A DNA stretch of 64,000 bases from Frigidibacter albus (GCF_009908165.1 NZ_JAAAUC010000011.1:114409-178408); one strand, 5' to 3'; numbered from the stretch's first letter, positions 25,747-34,870 are shown. Notes: a model not told the origin generated them from the sequence alone. Program-made: numbers and translations.

Positions 25747-26507
25747 GGCGCGCCCAACGGCAGGGTCATCAGATGCCCCGGCCCACCGCCCGCAATCTCG
25801 CAGATCCGCAGCACATTCCAGGCCGAGGCGTGGTTGGAGCTGAGCACCGGCACCCCCGTCGCCGCCTCCAGCCGGTCGATGATGCCGGCGGCGCGCACGG
25901 CGGTGCAGGACACGAACAGTGCCTCGGACCCCGGGGCCACGGCGGCGCGGGCGAACTCCACCAGATCGTCCAGCGCGATGCGGGCCATCTCGCGGTCATC
26001 CTCAAGTTCCAGGCAGGTGAAGCGGTCGAGCGCAAAGCCCTGCGATTCAAAATGCCGGGCCATCGGGGTGGAGGTTTCCATGTTGTAGGGCGTCAGCACC
26101 GAAATCCGCCGCGCCGACATCGCCCGCAGCCCGGCAATCGCCGCGGCAATCGGCGTGACCACGGGCACGCCCGGTTTCGCCGCCTGCACTGCCCGTTGCA
26201 CATTGGCATCGCCGATCACGACCGAGGCAGAGGTGCAGCCGAAGACCAGCGCATCCAGCGCCTCGCCGGGCAGAATCAGTTCGGCCGCAGCCGTCAGCCC
26301 CGGCTCCATCGCCGCCAGCGTGACGGGCGTCACCGGGTTGGCATAGGGGATGCGGTTCACATGCACGGCGACCCCCGCGGGCCTCAGCACGCGGGCGAAA
26401 TCCGGCTCGATGCTGTGGTCGGTCGCCAGCGCGATCAGCCCGATGCGATGCGGCATGGGGCGCGGGTCAAGCCGCGGCGCGCGCCCGGCGGTCAGGATTT
26501 CGATCAT
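25743..26507 (-). CDS. eutA: Asp/Glu racemase-like protein EutA
   Basis: A 254-residue member of the aspartate/glutamate racemase superfamily, close to maleate isomerase and arylmalonate decarboxylase. Both catalytic Cys positions are present: VFGCTSASVVIGD and FVSCTAVRAAGII. In the hydroxyectoine pathway it is proposed to act on stereochemistry before EutB and EutC. The ATG overlaps the ehuD stop (ATGA), so importer and catabolic genes form one transcription unit. Confidence 0.88.
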   Translation of the reverse strand: MIEILTAGRAPRLDPRPMPHRIGLIALATDHSIEPDFARVLRPAGVAVHVNRIPYANPVTPVTLAAMEPGLTAAAELILPGEALDALVFGCTSASVVIGDANVQRAVQAAKPGVPVVTPIAAAIAGLRAMSARRISVLTPYNMETSTPMARHFESQGFALDRFTCLELEDDREMARIALDDLVEFARAAVAPGSEALFVSCTAVRAAGIIDRLEAATGVPVLSSNHASAWNVLRICEIAGGGPGHLMTLPLGAP

Positions 26508-27166
26508 CGGCTTGCCTTTCGTCCATAACGCGCTTCCAGCAGGCTGATCAGCGCCACAGAGATCAGGCTTATCACCAGGAAGAACACGCCAACCATCGTC
26601 ATCGGCTCCACATAACGGTAGCTGCTGTTGGCCACCGATTTCGCCTGATTCATCAACTCCAGCACGGTGATTGCCGACAGCAGCGGCGTTTCCTTGAACA
26701 TGGCGATCAGGTAGTTCGCCAGCGCCGGGATCATCGGCGGCACCGCCTGCGGCAGCACCACATGGGCCCAAGTCTGCCGCATCGTCAGGTTCGTCGCCCG
26801 CGCCGCCTCCCATTGCCCGCGCGGCACCGCCTCGATCCCGCCGCGGTAAACTTCGGCGGCGTAGGTGGCGTAGTGCAGGCCGATGCCGATCACACCCGCC
26901 ACCAGCGCCGGCAGGCGGATGCCGATATCGGGCAGCACGTAGAAGATCACGTAAAGCTGCACCAGCAGCGGCGTGCCGCGGATGAACTGCACCAGGACCG
27001 AGGTGCCCTGCGCCAGCGGTTTGATGCTGGACCGCCGAAGCACCGCAAAGACCAGCCCCAGCACCGCGGCGACGATGGCGCCCAGAACCGTGACCAGCAG
27101 CGTGATCTTCAGCCCCTGCAGCAGGGTCGGCATGATCTGCCAGACGAAGGCCCAGTCCCAGCTCAT
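26504..27166 (-). CDS. ehuD: Ectoine/hydroxyectoine ABC transporter permease EhuD
   Basis: A 220-residue permease of the polar amino acid (HisM/GlnP) class. It has five membrane helices and the EAA coupling loop GQWEAARATNLTMRQTWAHVVLPQAVPPMIPALANYLI. The start overlaps the ehuC stop (ATGA). With EhuC it forms the channel for ligand delivered by EhuB. Confidence 0.9.
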   Translation of the reverse strand: MSWDWAFVWQIMPTLLQGLKITLLVTVLGAIVAAVLGLVFAVLRRSSIKPLAQGTSVLVQFIRGTPLLVQLYVIFYVLPDIGIRLPALVAGVIGIGLHYATYAAEVYRGGIEAVPRGQWEAARATNLTMRQTWAHVVLPQAVPPMIPALANYLIAMFKETPLLSAITVLELMNQAKSVANSSYRYVEPMTMVGVFFLVISLISVALISLLEARYGRKASR

Positions 27167-27822
27167 GTCCGCACCCCGTCCAGCCCGCGGGTGACGCGGC
27201 GTTCCAGCCAGCGCATCCCGGCGCCGATCAGCAGCGACATGGCGAAGTACAGCACGAGGATGGTGGCGAAGGGGATCAGCGTCGATCCGGTCTGCGCCCG
27301 CACCACCTGCGCCTGAAAGGTCATGTCCGAGAGCGAGATCAGCGACACGACAGCGGTGCCCTTCAAGAGCTCGATCGCATTGTTGCCGAAGGTCGGCAGC
27401 ATCAGCGGCAGCGCCTGGGGCAAGATCACGTGGCGCATCCGCTGGAACCGGCTCAGGTTGACGGCAATGCACGCCTCAAACTGGTCGCGCGGCACCGACA
27501 GCACCGCGCCGCGCACCACCTCGGCCCCGTAGGCGCCGACGTTCAGGCCAAGCGCCAGCACCCCGGCCTGCAACGGGCTGAGGCTGACGCCGGCGAAAGG
27601 CAGCACGAAATACACCCAGAACAGCTGCACGAAGATCGAGGTGCCGCGGAAGAACTCCACATAGGCCCGCGCCAGCCAGCGCAGCGGGGCGAAGGGCGCC
27701 AGCCGCGCCAGCCCGGCGGTGAAGGCCATCACCAGCGCCAGCGCCGTACCCATGACCGTCAGCTGCGCCGTCACCAGCGCACCTTGCAAGATCAGCCCGA
27801 TATATCCCGACCAGTCGCCCAT
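27163..27822 (-). CDS. ehuC: Ectoine/hydroxyectoine ABC transporter permease EhuC
   Basis: A 219-residue polar-amino-acid-type permease. YVEFFRGTSIFVQLFWVYFVLP is the class signature, and DQFEACIAVNLSRFQRMRHVILPQALPLMLP is the coupling loop. It follows ehuB after a 55-bp spacer holding a strong hairpin (27842-27870). Confidence 0.9.
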   Translation of the reverse strand: MGDWSGYIGLILQGALVTAQLTVMGTALALVMAFTAGLARLAPFAPLRWLARAYVEFFRGTSIFVQLFWVYFVLPFAGVSLSPLQAGVLALGLNVGAYGAEVVRGAVLSVPRDQFEACIAVNLSRFQRMRHVILPQALPLMLPTFGNNAIELLKGTAVVSLISLSDMTFQAQVVRAQTGSTLIPFATILVLYFAMSLLIGAGMRWLERRVTRGLDGVRT

Positions 27823-27841
27823 GCACCCATCCCGTCAAAGG

Positions 27842-27870
27842 CCCCGCGCGCGCCATTCGCCCGCGCGGGG
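27842..27870 (-). other. Intercistronic hairpin after ehuB
   Basis: CCCCGCGCG (27842-27850) pairs exactly with CGCGCGGGG (27862-27870), 8 bp after the ehuB stop and 20 bp before the ehuC start. There is no T-run. It probably protects the 3' end of the abundant binding-protein message and lowers downstream expression, as seen in other ABC operons. Confidence 0.6.
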
Positions 27871-27877
27871 AAGCTGC

Positions 27878-28711
27878 TCACTCGCCGCAAAGCTCGGCGC
27901 GCGAGGTCGACATCGCGGCGGCTGCCGAGAATCCATAGGGCTCGATGATCGCCGCGAACTCGCCCGATTCCTTCATCGCCGCCAGTTCCACGTCGAAGGC
28001 GTCGCGCAGTGCCTCGTCACCCTTGCGGAAGGCGGCGCCGTCGCAATAGACCGGCGCGCCCACGACCGGGGCGAACATCTCGACGCTGTCATCGCCCGAC
28101 TTGGCGATGAGGTCGGAGATCGACAGGACGGGGAGCGAATAGACGTCAAGCCGCCCGTCCTGCAGCATCTTCAGCCCCGATTGGCCGTCCGGCACCACGA
28201 TCACCCGGTCGCGCGGCACGCCGGCTTCCAGCGCCAGCTTCTCCTCGGTGCCGCCACCCGGCGCGCCGATGGTCGCCTCGGGATCGGCGGCGATGTCTTC
28301 GTAGGAGGCAAAGCCCTTGGGGTTGCCGGCGGGCAGCAGGAAGGCTTCGGCATCGCACAGCACCGGCTCGGAATAGGCCACCGCGGCGCAGCGCTCGGGC
28401 TTCATGAACAGGCCAGCGGTGATCGCGTCATGGCGGCGGGCCTGCAGGCCCGGGATCATCGCGCCATATTCGCTGATCGAGGCGACAACCTCGGGCACGC
28501 CAAGGCGTTTGAACACCTCGCGCGCCACATCGGGGGCCGCGCCGGACACCGAACCATCGGCGGCCACGGCGGTGAAAGGCGGCTCGTTGGCGATGGCGAT
28601 GCGGGCGAAGCCCTGTTCCTTCAGGTCGTCCAGCGTGTCGGCTTGCACGGGCGCGGCGATCAAAAGGCCGAGGGCCGAGGCGCTCATCAGGGCGGTAAAG
28701 CGGAATGTCAT
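27878..28711 (-). CDS. ehuB: Ectoine/hydroxyectoine-binding protein EhuB
   Basis: A 277-residue periplasmic binding protein with a Sec signal ending ...PVQA at residue 24. Ligand residues known from Sinorhizobium EhuB (as I recall, E21, F24, Y60, F80, R85, T133 of the mature protein) appear here as E43, F46, Y82, F102, R107 and T155. After removing 24 signal residues the offset is constantly two, strong support for ectoine binding rather than amino acid binding. The ATG at 28711 has gagga six bases upstream; an upstream in-frame ATG at 28744 would disrupt the signal. Confidence 0.93.
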   Translation of the reverse strand: MTFRFTALMSASALGLLIAAPVQADTLDDLKEQGFARIAIANEPPFTAVAADGSVSGAAPDVAREVFKRLGVPEVVASISEYGAMIPGLQARRHDAITAGLFMKPERCAAVAYSEPVLCDAEAFLLPAGNPKGFASYEDIAADPEATIGAPGGGTEEKLALEAGVPRDRVIVVPDGQSGLKMLQDGRLDVYSLPVLSISDLIAKSGDDSVEMFAPVVGAPVYCDGAAFRKGDEALRDAFDVELAAMKESGEFAAIIEPYGFSAAAAMSTSRAELCGE

Positions 28712-28779
28712 GAGATGTCCTCGCTGTTGATAGGGGTGGGCCATCTTGATGCGGCCCGTCTTTGAAAGGCAGGCCGGGG

Positions 28780-29565
28780 TCAGACCCGGTGGCCTGCCGC
28801 GATGATCTTGCGCAGGAAGGTCTGGGTGCGCTCGTGGCTGGGATTGGTGAAGATGCGGTCCGGCGGGCCCTGCTCGATGATGTGGCCGCGGTCGAAGAAC
28901 AGCACCCGGTCGGCAAATTCATGAGCAAAGCCCATCTCATGCGTGACCAGCAGCATGGTCATGTCAGTCTCGTTGGCCAGCCGCTTCATCACCGCCAGCA
29001 CCTCCTCGACCAGTTCGGGGTCGAGGGCCGAGGTGACCTCGTCGAACAGCATGATCCGCGGTTGCAGCGCCAGCGCCCGGGCAATCGCCACCCGCTGCTT
29101 TTGCCCGCCCGACAGTTGCGAGGGCATGGCGCGGGCCTTGTCGGCCAGCCCGACCATGTCCAGCAGGTCCATGCCGCGCTTTTCGGCCTCGGCCCGTGGC
29201 TCGCCCTTGGTCAGGATCGGGGCGAGGGTGATGTTGTCCAGCACACATTTATGCGGGAACAGGTTGAAGTGCTGGAACACCATGCCGATGTGGCGGCGCA
29301 TCTTGTGCAGATGCGCCTCATCCGCCGGTACTTCGCGGCCCGCCTTCTGCATGTGGTAAAGCTGCTCGCCGCAGACCTCGATATGCCCGCCCGAGATATT
29401 CTCCAGCGTCATCAGGATGCGCAGGATCGTGGTCTTGCCCGACCCCGATGGCCCGATCAGCGCCAGCTTTTCGCCGGGCATCACGTCGAAGGACAGCCCA
29501 TCCAGCACGGTCAGCGTGCCAAAGCTCTTGCGGATATTGTCGAAGCGGATGATCGGTTCGGCCAC
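28780..29565 (-). CDS. ehuA: Ectoine/hydroxyectoine ABC transporter ATP-binding protein EhuA
   Basis: About 261 residues. Walker A is GPSGSGKT, the signature is LSGGQKQR, Walker B is [12 protein letters not shown] and the switch His is in LLVTHEM, as in GlnQ/HisP-class ATPases. It is the first structural gene of the operon. The GTG at 29565 is used, since gaggga precedes it; another GTG at 29592 in frame is possible. The upstream 29566-29718 region carries paired TGWCATGA motifs. Confidence 0.9.
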   Translation of the reverse strand: MAEPIIRFDNIRKSFGTLTVLDGLSFDVMPGEKLALIGPSGSGKTTILRILMTLENISGGHIEVCGEQLYHMQKAGREVPADEAHLHKMRRHIGMVFQHFNLFPHKCVLDNITLAPILTKGEPRAEAEKRGMDLLDMVGLADKARAMPSQLSGGQKQRVAIARALALQPRIMLFDEVTSALDPELVEEVLAVMKRLANETDMTMLLVTHEMGFAHEFADRVLFFDRGHIIEQGPPDRIFTNPSHERTQTFLRKIIAAGHRV

Positions 29566-29635
29566 GCTGGTCCCTCGATGTCTCTGGCACACCTGCGGGC
29601 GCCTTCGGATCGGGGCACGATTGACTCGGCTTCAA

Positions 29636-29668
29636 ATCATGTCAATTTATAAAATAGTATCATGACAA
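29636..29668 (-). promoter_or_regulatory. Candidate EnuR operator upstream of ehuA
   Basis: TTGACATGAT and TTGTCATGAT (minus strand; plus-strand positions 29636-29645 and 29659-29668) form a direct repeat with a 23-bp period around a very AT-rich spacer. The surroundings are otherwise GC-rich, so this looks like the operon promoter and operator. TTGTCA could also serve as a -35 element. The same TGWCATGA word appears twice at the enuR-asnC promoter. Confidence 0.6.
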
Positions 29669-29718
29669 TTTGGGTGGCGCCGCAGTTCGCGTGCTGCCCG
29701 GATCGGCGGCGCCGGTGC

Positions 29719-31104
29719 CTAGATGCCGGGCAGCGGAGCCTCGGCGCCCTCCTCCAGCATCGAGCCCACGATCGACAGCCCCTGCCGCAGCTCCTCCAGA
29801 TCGGTCGATCCAAGCGCGATCCGCACCGAATCGCGCTTGCCGCGGTCGGTGGCGCGGAAGGCACTGCCCGCCGCCACCGCGACGCCGCGCAGCCGCGCCT
29901 CGGCCACGAACTCCTCCTCGGCCCGGCCTTCAGGCAGCCGCAGCCACAGGTGCAGCGCCTGCGGATGCGCGCCGGGCACCCGCCCCGGCAACACCCGCTG
30001 CGCCAGTTCGTGCCGTTCCGCCAGCCGCAGCCGCTGCCAGGCGATCAGCTCTGCCGCGGTGCCATCCTGCAGCCAATGGCTGAGGATCTCGACAATCGGC
30101 GGCGTCGCCATCCAGCTGGAGACAAGATGCCGGTTCGCCACTGCCGTGGCATAGCGGTCGGGCGCGGCCAGATAGGCCACGCGCAGCGCCGGGACGGTGA
30201 TCTTGGTGAAACCGTGGATGTAGAGAACCCGTTCCGGCGCCAGTGCGGCGAGGGTGGGCGGCGCATCCTCGACCATGCGCGCCAGGATGTCATTCTCGAT
30301 GATGGCAAGGTCATGCCGCCGCGCTACCGCCACCAGTTCCGCCCGCCGATCCGCTGGCATCTGCACGCCCAAAGGGTTTATAACGTTGGGTTGCAGGAAC
30401 ACCGCCCGCAGCCCGGTGCGCCGCGCCGCCTCGTCCAAGGCGGCGGGCAACATGCCGTGTTGGTCCATCGCCACACCTTCCAGATGCAGCCCCAGATACC
30501 CGCACAGCGGCATCAGCGTGTGATGCGTCAGTGCCTCGGCCGCGATGGTTGACCCGACGGGGGCCACCCCCATCAGCGCCGCCGTGATCGCCGAACTCGC
30601 GCCATTGGTGATGGTGATGTTGTGCGCGGGAACCTCGATCCCCACTTCGGCCAGCCAGTCGGCCCCGATCATCCGGTGCCGCGGCATCACCATGTTCGGC
30701 CGGAACGACAGCGCCGAAGATGCCGGCAGCGACTCCCCCAGCCAGGTGAACGCGGCGCGGATCTTGTCCAGATGCAGCGTGTCGCAGACCGGCTTCAGGA
30801 TCGACAGGTCGATCAGCTCGCCGCTGCGCTCGGGCAGATAGGGCTGGCGCGCCTCGCCGCCCTTCTGGCGCACGAAGGTGCCCCGGCCGATTTCCCCGGC
30901 GATCAGGTCGCGGCGGATCAGGTCTTCATAGGCGCGGCTGACCGTCTGCACCGAAAGGCCCAGATCATCGGCCAGCCGCCGATGCGGCGGCAGGCGCGCC
31001 CCGGCCGCCAGCGTTCCCGCCTCGATGGCGCGGGCGATATGCTCGGCCAGCGACAGATAGGCGGGGCGGGTCAGCAGGGCGGGATCAGGCAGCCAATTTG
31101 TCAT
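29719..31104 (-). CDS. enuR: MocR/GntR-type ectoine regulator EnuR
   Basis: A 461-residue transcription factor with an N-terminal GntR winged helix (residues ~10-80, LADDLGLSVQTVSRAYEDL) and a C-terminal aminotransferase-like domain (~100-461). The PLP-binding Lys is K301 in YIHGFTK, matching K302 of Ruegeria pomeroyi EnuR as I recall it. EnuR represses ectoine catabolic genes until alpha-acetyl-diaminobutyrate or diaminobutyrate reacts with PLP. The ATG at 31104 gives the MTNW...PDPALLTRPAYLSLAEHIARAIEAG-type start typical of EnuR. It lies upstream of ehuA on the same strand and is divergent from asnC. Confidence 0.92.
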   Translation of the reverse strand: MTNWLPDPALLTRPAYLSLAEHIARAIEAGTLAAGARLPPHRRLADDLGLSVQTVSRAYEDLIRRDLIAGEIGRGTFVRQKGGEARQPYLPERSGELIDLSILKPVCDTLHLDKIRAAFTWLGESLPASSALSFRPNMVMPRHRMIGADWLAEVGIEVPAHNITITNGASSAITAALMGVAPVGSTIAAEALTHHTLMPLCGYLGLHLEGVAMDQHGMLPAALDEAARRTGLRAVFLQPNVINPLGVQMPADRRAELVAVARRHDLAIIENDILARMVEDAPPTLAALAPERVLYIHGFTKITVPALRVAYLAAPDRYATAVANRHLVSSWMATPPIVEILSHWLQDGTAAELIAWQRLRLAERHELAQRVLPGRVPGAHPQALHLWLRLPEGRAEEEFVAEARLRGVAVAAGSAFRATDRGKRDSVRIALGSTDLEELRQGLSIVGSMLEEGAEAPLPGI

Positions 31105-31132
31105 GATTGCATAGCTGATCAATCTCATGTCA
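31098..31132. promoter_or_regulatory. Candidate EnuR/AsnC operator in divergent enuR-asnC promoter
   Basis: TTGTCATGAT at 31098-31107 and TCATGTCA at 31125-31132 are two TGWCATGA words in inverted orientation, centres about 26 bp apart. The first overlaps the enuR start codon. The pattern recurs before ehuA, which suggests EnuR autoregulation and joint control of asnC-doeC-doeD. Confidence 0.55.
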
Positions 31133-31181
31133 TTTTGCAACGGAAACCTGCGGCGCCCGCCGCACCCGGCAACGGACCGCC

Positions 31182-31667
31182 ATGACCCCGATCAAGCTCG
31201 ACGCCATCGACCTGCGCATCCTCGACGCCGTGCAGCGCGAGGGGCGGATCACCAAGCTGGCGCTGGCCGAGCGGGTGGGTCTGTCGCCGACCCCCTGTTG
31301 GCTTCGGCTGCGCAAGCTGGAGAAGGCGGGCATCATTACCGGCTATCACGCCCACATCGCGCCGCGGAAGATCGCGCCCGTCACATCCGTCATCATGGAG
31401 GTGACGCTGGCCGCGCATCGCCAGACCGACTTCGACCGTTTCGAACGCGCCATGGCCGCGATGCCGGAAGTGGTGGCCTGCTGGTCGGTCGGCGGCGGCG
31501 TCGACTACTTCCTGAAGGTGATGACCCGCGACATCGACGCCTATCAGCGGCTGGTGGACCGGATGCTGGCCGAGGAGATCGGCATCGACCGCTACTTCAC
31601 CTATATCGTCACCCGCCCGGTGAAGGAAGAAACCGTGCTGCCGGTGACCCTGCTGGCGGGCGGGTAG
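31182..31667 (+). CDS. Lrp/AsnC family regulator of ectoine catabolism (DoeX-like)
   Basis: A 161-residue protein with an N-terminal helix-turn-helix (LDAIDLRILDAVQREGRITKLALAERVGLSPTPCWLRLRKLEKAGII) and a C-terminal RAM ligand domain. In ectoine clusters an AsnC/DoeX protein acts with EnuR as a feast-famine activator. It is the first gene of the asnC-doeC-doeD unit, divergent from enuR. Confidence 0.9.
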   Translation: MTPIKLDAIDLRILDAVQREGRITKLALAERVGLSPTPCWLRLRKLEKAGIITGYHAHIAPRKIAPVTSVIMEVTLAAHRQTDFDRFERAMAAMPEVVACWSVGGGVDYFLKVMTRDIDAYQRLVDRMLAEEIGIDRYFTYIVTRPVKEETVLPVTLLAGG

Positions 31668-31789
31668 AGAGACTCTCTACACATTGCCCCACCTCTGGAC
31701 CGGATTGCCCGTCGCGGGCGCGCAGTTTGGTCCCTCTCACCACGCCTTCCCGGCCATCCTCAGGCGACCCCAGCCAAAGGACGCCGCCG

Positions 31790-33286
31790 ATGACCGCCCT
31801 CCGCGCCCGCCCCTCCGACCACCCGGCCCCGCCCCGCCTGACCGACCGCGCCCTGCTGCGCGAGCTTGCCTATGTCGGCGGGCGCTGGACAGCCGCCGCG
31901 GGGGCCGAGGCCTTCGCCGTGACCGACCCCGCCACTGGCGACACGCTCGCCCATGTCGCGGCGCTCGGGGCCCCTGAGACCGAGGCCGCGATCACCGCCG
32001 CCTGCGCTGCCTTCGCCCCCTGGCGGGACCGCCTGCCGCAGGACCGTGCCGCGATCCTGCGCCGCTGGGGCGAGCTGATGCTGGCCGCGCGCGAGGATCT
32101 GGCGCTGCTGATGACGCTGGAGCAGGGCAAGCCGCTGGCGGAAAGCCGCGGCGAGATCGACTATGCCGCCTCGTTCCTGGACTGGTTCGCCGGAGAGGCG
32201 CAGCGGGTGAACACCGAAGGCGTCACCAGCCATCTGCAAGGCGCCGAAATGGTGGTGCGGCGCGAGGCGCTTGGCCCGGTGGCGCTGGTCACGCCGTGGA
32301 ACTTCCCCGCCGCGATGATCACCCGCAAGGCCGCAGCAGCGCTGGCAGCGGGCTGTTCTTGCGTGGTGCATCCGTCCTCGGAAACGCCGCTCTCTGCCCT
32401 TGCGCTGGCCGAACTGGCCGAACGCGCCGGGGTCCCGGCGGGGGTGTTCAACGTCATCACCGGCGACGCCGCCACCATCGTCGGCACGCTCTGCGCCGAT
32501 CCGCGCATCCGGGGCCTGTCCTTCACCGGCTCCACCGGCATCGGCAAGATGATCGCCGCCCAGTGCTCCCCCACGATGAAACGGCTGGTGATGGAGCTTG
32601 GCGGCCATGCCCCGCTGATCGTGTTCGACGATGCAGATCTGGACCGCGCGGTGGACATCGCGATGGACGCGAAATTCGCCACCTCGGGGCAGGATTGCCT
32701 CGCCGCCAACCGCATCTTCGTGCAGCGCGCCATCTACCCCGCCTTCCTCGACCGCTTCGCCGCCCGCATCACCGCGCTGCGCGTCGGCCCCGGCACCGAT
32801 CCGGCGACCGAAATCGGCCCGCTGATGCATGCCCGCGCCGTTGCCAAGGTTGCGGCGCAGGTCACGGACGCGCTGGCCAAGGGCGCGCGACTGATCACCG
32901 GCGGCACGGTCCACCAAGCCGGCCCGCTGTTCTTCGCGCCGACGCTGCTCGCCGACATCCCCGAAGGCGCCGAGATCCTGACCGAGGAAACCTTCGGCCC
33001 CGTCGCCGCCGTGCTGCCCTTCGACACCGAGGCCGAGGTGATCGCCCGCGCCAACGCCACCGAGTACGGCCTCGTCGCCTATGTCCTCACCGAAAGCGGC
33101 GCCCGCCAGCAGCGCATGGCCCGCGCGCTGGACTTCGGGATGGTCGCCATCAACCGCGTGAAGATCACCGGCGGCCCGGTGCCCTTCGGCGGCTGGAAGC
33201 AATCGGGCCTTGGCCGCGAGGGCAGCCGCCACGGGCTCGAGGCCTTCACTGAACTCAAATACCTCTGCATCGACACCGCCGCCTGA
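31790..33286 (+). CDS. doeC: Semialdehyde dehydrogenase DoeC (Ssd), ectoine catabolism
   Basis: A 498-residue NAD(P)-dependent aldehyde dehydrogenase of the succinate-semialdehyde class. In this pathway it is expected to oxidise aspartate semialdehyde to aspartate. Catalytic Glu is in MELGGHAP and catalytic Cys in SGQDCLAANR; the cofactor loop is FTGSTGIGK. The ATG at 31790 gives the family length; a longer upstream frame only crosses asnC. It is followed 18 bp later by doeD. Confidence 0.88.
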   Translation: MTALRARPSDHPAPPRLTDRALLRELAYVGGRWTAAAGAEAFAVTDPATGDTLAHVAALGAPETEAAITAACAAFAPWRDRLPQDRAAILRRWGELMLAAREDLALLMTLEQGKPLAESRGEIDYAASFLDWFAGEAQRVNTEGVTSHLQGAEMVVRREALGPVALVTPWNFPAAMITRKAAAALAAGCSCVVHPSSETPLSALALAELAERAGVPAGVFNVITGDAATIVGTLCADPRIRGLSFTGSTGIGKMIAAQCSPTMKRLVMELGGHAPLIVFDDADLDRAVDIAMDAKFATSGQDCLAANRIFVQRAIYPAFLDRFAARITALRVGPGTDPATEIGPLMHARAVAKVAAQVTDALAKGARLITGGTVHQAGPLFFAPTLLADIPEGAEILTEETFGPVAAVLPFDTEAEVIARANATEYGLVAYVLTESGARQQRMARALDFGMVAINRVKITGGPVPFGGWKQSGLGREGSRHGLEAFTELKYLCIDTAA

Positions 33287-33304
33287 GGGCGCGAAAGGAC
33301 TACC

Positions 33305-34678
33305 ATGCTTGACCGTGACAATGACCTGACTGCCTGGGACCGCGACCATTTCTTCCATCCCTCCACCCATATGGGCGCCCATGCCCGCGGCGACACGCCG
33401 ACACGGGTGATGGCCGGGGGTGAGGGCGTGTTCATCACCGACCGCGACGGCAAGCGCAGCCTCGATGCCTTTGCCGGGCTCTACTGCGTCAATGTCGGCT
33501 ATGGCCGGACCGAGATTGCCGAGGCGATCTCCAAGCAGGCGCATGAGCTGGCCTATTACCACGCCTATGTCGGCCACGGCACCGAAGCCAGCATCACGCT
33601 GGCGCAGATGATCATCGAACGCGCGCCTGCGCATATGAGCCGGGTGTATTTCGGGCTGTCAGGCTCGGACGCGAACGAGACCAACATCAAGCTGATCTGG
33701 TACTACAACAACATCCTCGGCCGCCCCGAGAAGAAGAAGATCATCAGCCGCTGGCGCGGCTATCACGGCTCGGGCGTGATGACCGGCAGCCTGACCGGGC
33801 TTGCCCTGTTCCACGCGCATTTCGACCTGCCCCGCGCGCCGATCCTGCATACCGAGGCACCCTATTACTTCCGGCGTGAGGATCGCAACCAGACCGAGGA
33901 ACAGTTCAGCGCCCATTGCGCCGCCAAGCTGGAAGAGATGATCCTGGCCGAAGGCCCCGATACCATCGCCGCCTTCATCGGCGAGCCGATCCTGGGCACT
34001 GGCGGTATCGTGCCGCCGCCTGCGGGGTATTGGGCAGCGATCCAGGCGGTGCTGACCAAGTATGACATCCTGCTGGTCGCGGATGAGGTCGTCACCGGCT
34101 TTGGCCGTCTGGGCACCATGTTCGGGTCGGACCATTACGGCATGACGCCCGACCTCATCACCATCGCCAAGGGCCTCACCTCGGCCTATGCGCCGCTGTC
34201 CGGCTCCATCGTGTCGGACAGGATGTGGCAGGTGCTGGTGCAGGGATCCGACGAGTTCGGCCCCATTGGGCACGGCTGGACCTATTCGGCCCACCCGATC
34301 TGCGCGGCGGCGGGCGTCGCCAATCTGAAGCTGATCGACGAGCTGGGGCTGGTGGACAATGCCCGCGTGACCGGCGCGATGTTCCGCGCCGGGCTGGCCG
34401 ATGCGTTGGCCGGGCACAAGAACGTCGGCGAGGTGCGCGGCGACGGGCTGATGGCGGCGGTGGAGTTTGTCGAGGACAAGGATGACCGCCGCTTCTTCGA
34501 CCCCGCCCGCAAGATCGGCCCCGCCGTGTCGGCCGCGCTGCTGGACCGCGGGGTGATCGGCCGCGCCATGCCGCAGGGCGACATCCTCGGCTTCGCGCCG
34601 CCGCTCTGCCTGACCGAGGCCGAGGCGGAAACCGTGATCGCCGCCGCCGCCAGTGCGGTGAAGGCCGTCCTCGGCTAA
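33305..34678 (+). CDS. doeD: Class III aminotransferase DoeD (Atf)
   Basis: A 457-residue PLP enzyme expected to transaminate diaminobutyrate to aspartate semialdehyde. The PLP Lys is in TIAKGLTSAYAPLSG, the carboxylate-end Asp in LLVADEVVTGFGR, and the phosphate loop in GLSGSDANETNIK. It completes the route ectoine, N-acetyl-diaminobutyrate, diaminobutyrate, aspartate semialdehyde, aspartate with DoeA, DoeB and DoeC. An intrinsic terminator follows at 34709-34732. Confidence 0.9.
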   Translation: MLDRDNDLTAWDRDHFFHPSTHMGAHARGDTPTRVMAGGEGVFITDRDGKRSLDAFAGLYCVNVGYGRTEIAEAISKQAHELAYYHAYVGHGTEASITLAQMIIERAPAHMSRVYFGLSGSDANETNIKLIWYYNNILGRPEKKKIISRWRGYHGSGVMTGSLTGLALFHAHFDLPRAPILHTEAPYYFRREDRNQTEEQFSAHCAAKLEEMILAEGPDTIAAFIGEPILGTGGIVPPPAGYWAAIQAVLTKYDILLVADEVVTGFGRLGTMFGSDHYGMTPDLITIAKGLTSAYAPLSGSIVSDRMWQVLVQGSDEFGPIGHGWTYSAHPICAAAGVANLKLIDELGLVDNARVTGAMFRAGLADALAGHKNVGEVRGDGLMAAVEFVEDKDDRRFFDPARKIGPAVSAALLDRGVIGRAMPQGDILGFAPPLCLTEAEAETVIAAAASAVKAVLG

Positions 34679-34708
34679 GTCCGTTCCCACCATGCCGCAT
34701 TTGCATCA

Positions 34709-34732
34709 CGCTCGCCCTCTGGCGGGCGTTTT
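34709..34732 (+). terminator. Intrinsic terminator after doeD
   Basis: CGCTCGCC (34709-34716) pairs with GGCGGGCG (34721-34728), one G-U pair, loop ctct, followed by TTTT. It is 30 bp after the doeD stop. Confidence 0.75.
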
Positions 34733-34784
34733 GCGTTGCACATCGAGGCGGCAGGGCCGCTTTGCCCCGCAAAACTGCCCTTGA

Positions 34785-34870
34785 TGGGTTGCCACCGGCC
34801 CCCGGCTTTGGGTAATCACGCTGCAAGTGCAAGGACCCGGTGCAATCCCGGGTGGCTCTTCCGGCCGCCG
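34785..34870 (+). promoter_or_regulatory. Possible structured 5' leader of the SulP gene
   Basis: ACCCGG (34835-34840) can pair with CCGGGT (34848-34853) around a 7-base loop, while GCCACC (34791-34796) can instead pair with GGTGGC (34851-34856). The two pairings share bases and exclude each other, as in cis-regulatory RNAs. A conserved alphaproteobacterial motif called Sul1 is known upstream of SulP genes, but I cannot confirm a match by eye. The rest of the 270-bp gap shows no other gene. Confidence 0.35.
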
